In this document: one piece after another, positions 58,003 to 64,000 of the stretch
How the letters are laid out: every line of letters starts with the position of its first letter
How positions within the stretch are numbered: position 1 is the first letter of the stretch
Origin: Aeromonas veronii
GTDB lineage: Bacteria > Pseudomonadota > Gammaproteobacteria > Enterobacterales > Aeromonadaceae
Direction of reading: 5' to 3'
Assembly: GCF_040215105.1 (NCBI RefSeq)
Contig: NZ_CP157875.1
Span: 2,657,501 to 2,721,500 of the forward strand
Length of the DNA stretch: 64,000 bases
Notes under the pieces: generated by a model
Database searches by the model: none
Seen by the model: only the letters and a program-made list of their open reading frames with translations
Told to the model about the DNA's origin: nothing
Made by a program: the position numbers and the translations under genes

Positions 58003-58037
58003 AAAAAGAGCACCACCCCGAAAGGTAGTGCTCTAAA
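58003..58037 (-). terminator. Terminator after the major capsid gene
   Basis: On the minus strand AGAGCACTACC pairs with GGTGGTGCTCT (arms near 58024-58034 and 58007-58017, one G-U or A-C position) and runs into TTTTTTT. It lies ~135 bp past the capsid stop. Confidence 0.8.
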
Positions 58038-58171
58038 AAGTGTGTTCAAGTTTCTTTATTATAATTCTTATTGAACTTTGCTATTGATTGAACTTCTTTT
58101 TATTTTAGTTATTTAGTACTTCGCTTTCTCGCAGTAGTTTTTAACTGTACTGGCTCTACAGCGGTACTACC

Positions 58172-59410
58172 TCAAGCAGCTTTCTTGATAGAAGTTGGCA
58201 TAGCTAGACCGATAACAGCCTTGTTGGACTTAACAACACCCCCCGCACGGAATTGGCTTGGGAAAGATGTATGACCATCAATTTGCCATTCGTTCACTTT
58301 TAGGGTTAGAGAATTGGCTAGGGTTAGTAGTGCAAACGCCTCTTTATAGTCACCAAATAGTACTGGTGCATCTTCTGGGAGTAGTAAATCTAGAACTACA
58401 GGATAACCATGAAGAGCCATTACGTTAGCGTCTTGGGCTGAACGTTGCATTAGTGGCTGGCCGTTTTCATCGCGTAGAGTAGCGATAGCTAGATAGTTCT
58501 TACGGTTCATAACCCAAGAAGCACCAGCCTTGAATTTAGTTGGTAGGTCTAGAACCATTTCATTTAGCTTATCCATTAGTGCGTAACGGTCATAATCAAC
58601 CTCTGCACTTAGATCAACAACGCCAAAGAACTTAGTGCCACGGGCAACATCGGTTGTTTTGGTCTTATCGAAGAAGTGTAAGAAACCTTCCATTTCCTCA
58701 CCAGTACCATTACCAGCAATTACTTGTTGAGCAAAGAGAGTACCAAAGTCATCAGAGATTTGTTTCTGAACCCATGGAACTACAGGGAAGAATGCATCAT
58801 TGATTTGGTTGTCAGATAGAACAGGTTTAGCAGTACCAACACAGAAAGAACCTTTGTTCCAAGCAATATCACCATTACCAACAGTGTAAGCTGTACCTAG
58901 CTGGGCACCAGTGCTTCCGGTACTAACTGGAAGTTGGAATTCAGTATTACCCACTGGCATTGCATCAAATAGACTAACTAGGGTTGAGGTTTCTACAATG
59001 CGTTCAACAATCTGTTTGGAGAATTCAGGGATGATAGCACCAGCTACTTTACCATCTGAGGATTTGATACCTTGAATTTTACCTTCAACAATAAGAGGAA
59101 CATTTTTCTTACCTGCAACGGCTTCACGGATAATCTTAGTGATAGATTTAGCTTCGGCTTGAACTTCATCTTCATCTTCTACAGAAGCTTCTTTTAGAGC
59201 TTTTAGTTCTGCGTCTTGTGCTTGTACTTTGGATTCTAGTTCTGCGATTACTTCGGCAGCACGTTCAACGATAGCGGCAGATTCAGAAACGGAAGTTTGC
59301 ATTTCCTCAACAGCATCAACAACGGTACTTAGTACTTCATCCTGAACAACTTCATCAGCTTTAACAGCGTTTTTCTTAGCGGCTAACATAGCCTTTAGAG
59401 ATTTAGACAT
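58172..59410 (-). CDS. Major capsid protein, HK97 fold
   Basis: A 412-residue precursor. The first ~110 residues are a charged coiled coil (delta/scaffolding domain: VVQDEVLSTVVDAVEEMQTS; AEVIAELESKVQAQDAELKAL) to be removed by the protease encoded next. The body has NVPLIVEGKIQGIKSSDGKVAGA, QLPVSTGSTGAQLGTAYTV, FCVGTAKPVLSDNQINDAFF and HGYPVVLDLLLPEDAPVLFGDYKEAFA, the HK97-type capsid pattern. The ATG at 59410 follows AAGGAAA behind a TTATTATTATT leader. The high-expression gene is bracketed by its own terminator. Confidence 0.92.
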   Translation of the reverse strand: MSKSLKAMLAAKKNAVKADEVVQDEVLSTVVDAVEEMQTSVSESAAIVERAAEVIAELESKVQAQDAELKALKEASVEDEDEVQAEAKSITKIIREAVAGKKNVPLIVEGKIQGIKSSDGKVAGAIIPEFSKQIVERIVETSTLVSLFDAMPVGNTEFQLPVSTGSTGAQLGTAYTVGNGDIAWNKGSFCVGTAKPVLSDNQINDAFFPVVPWVQKQISDDFGTLFAQQVIAGNGTGEEMEGFLHFFDKTKTTDVARGTKFFGVVDLSAEVDYDRYALMDKLNEMVLDLPTKFKAGASWVMNRKNYLAIATLRDENGQPLMQRSAQDANVMALHGYPVVLDLLLPEDAPVLFGDYKEAFALLTLANSLTLKVNEWQIDGHTSFPSQFRAGGVVKSNKAVIGLAMPTSIKKAA

Positions 59411-59450
59411 AATCAAAAATTTCCTTATTATTATTATGTTTTAGTTATTT

Positions 59451-60047
59451 TTATTTATTGTTTTTATTGGCAATACCTTTTAGACGCTTTGCAAAAGCTT
59501 CAACATCAGAACGTTTGAAAAGAGGGATGTACTTAGGTTCTTCCTGAACCTGTACTTCTTCTTCGTCGGTGTTTACTGATTTAACTTCTAGAACTTGGGC
59601 AAGTTCATTACATGGGAAGGGAACTAGAGAGACTTCGTTAAGCTGTACTCTCTTTAGATAGGTAACACCATCGATTGTTTCGGTATCTTCTAGACTAATC
59701 CAGTACCCAATACTGAACCCATTTAGATCACCGTGCTTAAGTTCTTCATATCTGCGTTTACCTTCGGCAGTGTTTAGATTGAATTGACCAGTAAGCTTTA
59801 AACCTACTTCGTCTTCTTCTGCACTAATCCACTTACCTAGGATTTCATCATCATCGTGGTTCCATAAGAAGATAGGCATTGTGCCTAGTTCTTGGTGGCG
59901 TTCGAGAGATTCAGTGAATGCCCCTTTAACCACTACTTCATTGGCCTGATCTACAACATCAAATTTTGAACCATAACAAGTAAAACTACCTAGTTCTTCA
60001 TCTTTAAGTTCATAGGACTTAACCGCCCTCATTAACTTTACTTTCAT
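59451..60047 (-). CDS. Prohead protease, HK97 family
   Basis: A 198-residue serine peptidase of family S78. His64 in FLWNHD and Ser112 in LNGFSIGY form the catalytic pair, and LNEVSLVPFPCNELAQV provides the third conserved block. It cleaves the scaffolding part of the capsid protein and itself. It is placed between portal and capsid, as in HK97. The C-terminal ~50 residues are charged and likely removed on activation. Confidence 0.92.
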   Translation of the reverse strand: MKVKLMRAVKSYELKDEELGSFTCYGSKFDVVDQANEVVVKGAFTESLERHQELGTMPIFLWNHDDDEILGKWISAEEDEVGLKLTGQFNLNTAEGKRRYEELKHGDLNGFSIGYWISLEDTETIDGVTYLKRVQLNEVSLVPFPCNELAQVLEVKSVNTDEEEVQVQEEPKYIPLFKRSDVEAFAKRLKGIANKNNK

Positions 60048-60073
60048 GGGTTTTGTATAACCTCTTCTTGTTA

Positions 60074-61225
60074 TTAATTATTGTTATTTAGGGTTCCCAT
60101 TGTTAGGTTATTGGAATCAACAACGAACTGATCACCACCCTCTTTTAGTTCTGGAAGATCTACACGGGCTTCATTCTTGGAGAGTAAACCTAGCTTGTAT
60201 TGTTCCATTGCTAATTTACTTCTCTCGATGTAACTAGCATTGAGTAATCCAGACTCATCTAGATCAACTTCAATACTCTTATCTAGAAGAAGATTGTTAT
60301 AAAACTCTTCAATGGCTAGAACGATGGGATTCACTGTTGTACTTAGGAACACAGAACGGATTTCATCTAGGCTATTACCAGCGGCCCAATCCAAACCAAG
60401 CAATGCAGGATGCACCCCCATAATAGAACAGATATCCATTGTGGTTTGTTTGCGTGTCTCTGCTGACATTGCATCTTTAAATGAATAGGAGTTTTGGGAG
60501 TATGTAACCCCCTCAATCAGTCCATAACCTGTTTGCTGGGATTGAATATTTATCTGTTCTTTGAGTCGGTTGTACTGTTCATCATCTAACTGTTGTTCAG
60601 AAGTGAACCATCCACTATTGCGGGGTGCAGTACTGTAATATTCCTTGGCGTGATTGATACTGTTGTTTGCCAGTTCAATGACTTGTTTAGCTCTATCTAG
60701 GGTTCTAAGGGTTTCAAATCCAAACCTAGTTGTGGTGAGATAGTGGATCTCTGAATCTATCACTACCTGATTGGAGTTATCAGTACCATAGTATTTCCAT
60801 TTTCCAGATGTATCCTTTACTCGCTGTACTTGTCCATGCTCTATGCATTCAAAACTTTTGATTGTCCCTGTAGTACCAATGCCACCTTTTCGAACTTGAA
60901 TGAAGCACTCGTTATATAGTACTAACTGCCCTACTACATTACTCAAGAACTGAATGATGGTTTCATTATCGTTTGGAGAAATTAGTACGAGCTTCAATTC
61001 TGGGGGAATTGGTACATTACTGTATCGGTCGAAGTACTCACCATTTCTTGTTTTTGCCGTGATTGGCATTGAGGTAATGGAACCACTAATCAATCTTAAA
61101 CAAGCTAAAACTGTTGGCTCATTTAGTATCTCATTGTTTTGGATCCAGTTTGGAATATCTAACTGAAATGGAGCACCACTAGAACTAGGATAGAACCCTT
61201 TTGTTTTTCTTGGTCTATTAAACAT
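60074..61225 (-). CDS. Portal protein, HK97 family
   Basis: A 383-residue portal. Typical blocks are NEPTVLACLRLISGSITSMPI (residues ~36-56), LVLYNECFIQVRKGGIGT near ~110, IHYLTTTRFGF, ICSIMGVHPALLGLDW near ~270 and LLSKNEARVDLPELKEGGDQF near the end. The portal is the dodecameric DNA gate at the capsid vertex. It follows the large terminase gene by ~40 bp. Length is at the short end for the family, as for HK97-like phages. Confidence 0.92.
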   Translation of the reverse strand: MFNRPRKTKGFYPSSSGAPFQLDIPNWIQNNEILNEPTVLACLRLISGSITSMPITAKTRNGEYFDRYSNVPIPPELKLVLISPNDNETIIQFLSNVVGQLVLYNECFIQVRKGGIGTTGTIKSFECIEHGQVQRVKDTSGKWKYYGTDNSNQVVIDSEIHYLTTTRFGFETLRTLDRAKQVIELANNSINHAKEYYSTAPRNSGWFTSEQQLDDEQYNRLKEQINIQSQQTGYGLIEGVTYSQNSYSFKDAMSAETRKQTTMDICSIMGVHPALLGLDWAAGNSLDEIRSVFLSTTVNPIVLAIEEFYNNLLLDKSIEVDLDESGLLNASYIERSKLAMEQYKLGLLSKNEARVDLPELKEGGDQFVVDSNNLTMGTLNNNN

Positions 61226-61265
61226 TTAATTATCCTTGTAACTATATTGTTTTTGTATTTATGTG

Positions 61266-63014
61266 TTACAGGGTTCTGACTTGTACTTGTTTCTCAACTA
61301 CTGGGATTAGTGTTAGTGCAATTAGCAATGCAATACATGCATCGATCTTTAAGTTGTGATTGCTGCTTTTGATTACTGCAATGTCCCCTTGCTGTCCTTC
61401 TCGTACACGGGCATTTTCGATACACCACTTCATTAGGGTGTCATTTGGACTGAACTTGATCTTCCCCTCTGCCATCAAACGAATGAAGGTGATTGCCGCA
61501 CTGGATAGGCCGAACCCTTGGGGGACGGCTGATAGCTCTTTTCTGTACTTAGCCCTGAACTGTTCTGCGAATCGGAGACCGCCCGCCGCCCCGTCTATGC
61601 CAATCTCTTTGGGTTTGAAGGTGTCCTTCATGTGATTCAGGTTGTCGGCCACCTCTTCCAGGTCAGTGACTAGCTCACCAGCCAGGAACAGGGAACCACT
61701 GTTAATGGCCTCGGTGTAGAGGGCGGTGTAATTGCTGGGCAAGGCATCATAGGCGGCCTCTGGGATGAAGTTCTTGGACTTGGCATAGAGTGTGCCGTCT
61801 GAGCCAACGAATACGCTCACAAGGCTTGTTAAGTCGCTTGTGGCCCCTATATCACACCCCATGTACGCCTTCATTGTGGAAAGCTCTACATCGTTCGGGA
61901 ATGGCCCTTGGAATGCGGTATCAATGAGGGACTGAGAGATCAGGCCGTTCTCTGCGTAGCTGTACCATCTGTTGAGGTGTTTCGTTGCGAAGGCACTCAT
62001 GGCCGCCTCGCTCATGCCAGCCTCTTGAGCCTTAGAGCGAAGGGATTGCAGTGATACGGCATGGCCTAGGCTGGGGTTGGCCTGCTCAAAGCCATCTGTG
62101 GAATCGTGTTGTTCAATATCGCTCTCATACACAATCGAGAGGAACTGATCATTCTGGTACTCATCGAATAGCAAACCCTTGCTATAGTCGTACATCTCTT
62201 TACAGAAACTTCTAACGTTAGTCCCAGCAGTAGTGATCATGAATAGGATCGGGTCTTTAGAACTACTCTGAGAGGATGCAATTGCATCGTGAACGTCTCG
62301 ATTCTTATGGGCATGTACTTCATCAAGTACTGCTGTGGTAATCCTGTGACCATCAAGGGAATCAGCCTCTGATGAAGTTGGGAAGATTGAGCCACCCACT
62401 TTCAGTACTATGTCATTTGCTCTAATGCTGAATTTTGATTTTATAGCTTTAGTACTACTTTTAATCTGCCCTTTGATCTCATCAAAACAGATAGTGGCTT
62501 GCTTTCTGGAACTGGCAGAAGTTGTAACTACTGGGTTCTTGTTTTCAGTCAGTAACAATGAACATATAGAAACAATCGCCGCCAACTGAGTTTTAGCATT
62601 ACCTCGGGGAAGGAACACAAAAGCCTTTGTAAAACGTCTCAACCCTCGTAACTGTTCATGGGCATTATCGTTGTAGTACCAACAGAAAAGATTGAGTAAG
62701 ACAAAGTGCTGCCATGGCATTAGAAGAATAGGCTTACCACCAATTGGGCCTTTGGTATGTTTGAGACTGTTTGCAACCACCACCACAAAGTTATAAATGG
62801 TTAGGTTTAGTTTTAGGTCTTCTCTTTGAAGATCATCGATAAATCGTTGGCAGAATTCTTTTTCTGATTTACTGGCATTCCTGATTCCGTTTAGAACATC
62901 ATAGACATACTGAAATGCACTTTCCCATCCTTGGTGATAGAACTCTGTCTTAAAGTTCATATCCTCTAACTTAGTTGGATAGTCTCTATATTTTTTATTG
63001 TTATGGTCATTCAC
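61266..63014 (-). CDS. Large terminase subunit
   Basis: A 582-residue DNA-packaging motor. Walker A LPRGNAKTQ is at 135-143, Walker B TTAVLDE at 226-232 followed by HAH, and the nuclease acidic residues are Asp388 and Asp394 (GCDIGATSDLT) and the late DACIALLIA. These mark the Terminase_1 (HK97-like) group that pairs with a P27-type small subunit. The nuclease half (encoded by about 61440-62130) is clearly more GC-rich than the ATPase half, suggesting a domain swap within the gene. Confidence 0.93.
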   Translation of the reverse strand: MNDHNNKKYRDYPTKLEDMNFKTEFYHQGWESAFQYVYDVLNGIRNASKSEKEFCQRFIDDLQREDLKLNLTIYNFVVVVANSLKHTKGPIGGKPILLMPWQHFVLLNLFCWYYNDNAHEQLRGLRRFTKAFVFLPRGNAKTQLAAIVSICSLLLTENKNPVVTTSASSRKQATICFDEIKGQIKSSTKAIKSKFSIRANDIVLKVGGSIFPTSSEADSLDGHRITTAVLDEVHAHKNRDVHDAIASSQSSSKDPILFMITTAGTNVRSFCKEMYDYSKGLLFDEYQNDQFLSIVYESDIEQHDSTDGFEQANPSLGHAVSLQSLRSKAQEAGMSEAAMSAFATKHLNRWYSYAENGLISQSLIDTAFQGPFPNDVELSTMKAYMGCDIGATSDLTSLVSVFVGSDGTLYAKSKNFIPEAAYDALPSNYTALYTEAINSGSLFLAGELVTDLEEVADNLNHMKDTFKPKEIGIDGAAGGLRFAEQFRAKYRKELSAVPQGFGLSSAAITFIRLMAEGKIKFSPNDTLMKWCIENARVREGQQGDIAVIKSSNHNLKIDACIALLIALTLIPVVEKQVQVRTL

Positions 63015-63046
63015 TTCTATTACTTCCTGTAATCACTACTCCATGC

Positions 63047-63445
63047 TTATTTCCTGATTTGTTTAAAGGCATCATCAACAGATGTGTCTTCATCTTCTGT
63101 ACTTTCAACAGGGATTGGATCTAACCCCAGTTGTTTGAATAGTTTTTGTATTTGAGTTGAACTAGTCTGAAAGTTCCGACTATTCGGATTTTCCTTAATG
63201 ACTTGCTCACCCCTACTTGTGGTTTCAATAGTTGAACCATTAGTGATGATATCTTTCAGACACTCTTGGTTAACATAGAGTTGTGCCGCTAGTTGCTGTA
63301 CTAGGATCATGTCTGTGTAGTTTATGGTTCTTTGAGACTCAATCAGTTCAACTAGAGCATCTTCAATTTTATTGATTTTTATAGAGCCTGATTTATGGAT
63401 CTTTGCGAGTAATGCCTTTTCCGCTTTACTGTTAGAATACGCCAT
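63047..63445 (-). CDS. Small terminase subunit, P27-like
   Basis: A 132-residue protein directly before the large terminase. Helices with INYTDMILVQQLAAQLYVNQECLKDI (~41-66) and IETTSRGEQVIKENPNSRNFQTSSTQIQKLFKQLGLDP (~73-110, shown as landmarks) match the P27 small-terminase pattern in which the loop RGE-V-NP is conserved. It overlaps the preceding short frame by 14 bp. Confidence 0.85.
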   Translation of the reverse strand: MAYSNSKAEKALLAKIHKSGSIKINKIEDALVELIESQRTINYTDMILVQQLAAQLYVNQECLKDIITNGSTIETTSRGEQVIKENPNSRNFQTSSTQIQKLFKQLGLDPIPVESTEDEDTSVDDAFKQIRK

Positions 63446-63602
63446 TAGTCTTAACCTCTCGCAGTATCCGTATCAGTAATTCTTGATCTTGTACTGCATG
63501 GCCCTTACCATCAAGGCAATCTATTGATTCTTCGGTGATGAAAAGACGATAGGCTTGATTATCAAGTACAACAATGTGATTGGAGTCCTTTGATACAGAC
63601 AT
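63432..63602 (-). CDS. Short hypothetical phage protein
   Basis: A 56-residue open frame from the ATG at 63602 (MSVSKDSNHIVVLDNQAYRLF start) to a stop overlapping the small-terminase start. The frame is open further upstream to 63779 from a TTG, which would overlap the HNH gene by 160 bp in another frame. No ribosome-binding site is obvious for either start, so the true start is uncertain. No family recognised. Confidence 0.4.
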   Translation of the reverse strand: MSVSKDSNHIVVLDNQAYRLFITEESIDCLDGKGHAVQDQELLIRILREVKTNGVF

Positions 63603-63618
63603 AGTGAAATAGACAGAT

Positions 63619-64000
63619 TTATTGTATTTCTGGATCTTCGCTGCTGCCTTGGCTTCTGCTCTCTTCTTCTTGTTCGTGCTTATCTTGGATTTTCTCAATG
63701 AGATCCAATTGTTGATGTGTAACCAAATACCCTTTGAGGTACTGGAAAGTTTTTCTAGTAAGTTCAATTTTATCTCCAATTAGTTTTATGGTTTTCGCTA
63801 CCTCGTTCGTCTTTACGTTATGACAGCCATGACACAAAGCCATGACATTATGAGGATGTAAGTTGTACTTCATCCCGTTGGGGTATCGGATTTCGTAGAT
63901 GTGATCCACTACTGCGGAAAGGTTGTGATTGCACTTCTGACAGATGGGATACTTCTCGCGGGTTCGCTTAGACAAGTCTCTCCAAGCTTTGGAGTTGTAG
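63619..64000 (-). CDS. HNH endonuclease of the packaging module, 5' truncated by the window
   Basis: The frame is open to the right edge, so the gene starts beyond 64000. The visible part reads YNSKAWRDLSKRTREKYPIC and then CQKC, VVDHI, NLHPHNVMALCHGCHNVKT: a zinc-binding (CxxC...CxxC) HNH endonuclease of the type encoded just before terminases in HK97-like cos phages, where it works with the terminase in DNA end formation. The C-terminal ~60 residues are charged and may be variable. Confidence 0.85.
   Translation of the reverse strand, partial: YNSKAWRDLSKRTREKYPICQKCNHNLSAVVDHIYEIRYPNGMKYNLHPHNVMALCHGCHNVKTNEVAKTIKLIGDKIELTRKTFQYLKGYLVTHQQLDLIEKIQDKHEQEEESRSQGSSEDPEIQ

Larger units (their letters stand above)
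35290..64000. mobile_element. Integrated HK97-type siphoviral prophage, left part
   Basis: From about 35290 the base composition drops visibly. The genes become a serine integrase, a PAAR cargo pair and a complete siphovirus head-tail set, with a block of replication-type and accessory genes between tail genes. The left border is estimated from composition and the integrase start; the right border is beyond the window. The packaging end (HNH, terminase) is farthest from the integrase, and transcription of late genes points toward it. No tRNA gene lies at the left border. Intactness cannot be judged because the rest is missing. Confidence 0.9.

Noticed and set aside
63603..63779. 115-codon gene overlapping the HNH gene by 160 bp
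   Set aside because: It would start at TTG without a ribosome-binding site, inside the HNH frame; only the 56-codon 3' part is kept, at low confidence.

Overview
The window joins about 35.3 kb of GC-rich gammaproteobacterial chromosome to the first ~28.7 kb of an AT-richer prophage that runs off the right edge. Gene content and order (queA-tgt-yajC-secD, ahpC-ahpF, gcvT-gcvH-gcvP, ubiH-ubiI, ygfB/zapA-6S RNA) together with the GC-rich coding style point to Aeromonas or a close relative. That assignment is an inference from synteny and protein similarity remembered by eye; no database search was possible.

Chromosomal part (1-~35285). 1-2809: queuosine tRNA genes queA and tgt feeding into the Sec accessory genes yajC and secD, all on the minus strand. 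3149-6520: a CBS-domain protein, a noncoding stretch with a CRP-type site and a candidate small RNA, then the peroxiredoxin system ahpC-ahpF. 6608-10465: an MFS transporter, a small exported protein, a SAM methyltransferase, a VOC-fold protein and a tiny membrane protein. 10587-15310: the glycine cleavage operon gcvTHP behind a ~140-nt structured leader. 15712-19718: the ubiquinone hydroxylases ubiI and ubiH, ygfB, divergent zapA and the 6S RNA gene ssrS. 19946-26172: the drug exporter emrD and a four-gene oligopeptide/nickel/metallophore-type ABC importer with a fused double ATPase and a Fur-like box. 26902-33786: a LacI-family regulator with its own palindromic operator, a complete ribose-type ABC sugar importer, a TIM-barrel sugar isomerase/epimerase and a GFO/IDH/MocA dehydrogenase, reading as one catabolic operon of unknown substrate. 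33896-35217: two glutathione S-transferases.

Prophage part (~35290->64000). A large serine integrase opens the element. Beside it lies a PAAR-domain protein with a hydrophobic toxin-like C-terminus, followed by a membrane protein that fits an immunity protein: a type VI secretion effector/immunity pair carried by a phage. The remaining genes are mostly minus strand and, read from the right, form an HK97-type siphovirus morphogenesis operon: HNH endonuclease, small and large terminase, portal, prohead protease, capsid, connector and adaptor, tail terminator, major tail protein, tail-assembly chaperones G and GT (with a clear -1 slippery site), tape measure, then tail-tip genes ending in a host-specificity protein. 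Between the tape-measure region and the tail-tip genes lies a ~7-kb block of non-structural genes: HNH endonuclease, lipoprotein and membrane-protein cassette, a replication-type P-loop ATPase, a ribbon-helix-helix regulator, and a palindrome-rich noncoding tract that resembles a replication origin. No repressor, lysis genes or right attachment site are visible.

Most unusual items: the phage-borne PAAR effector/immunity pair, the palindrome-rich tract at 47282-47901, the CRP-linked candidate sRNA at 3735-3904, the gcvT leader with mutually exclusive pairings, the GT frameshift signal, and the enrichment of AGTACT words in the prophage.
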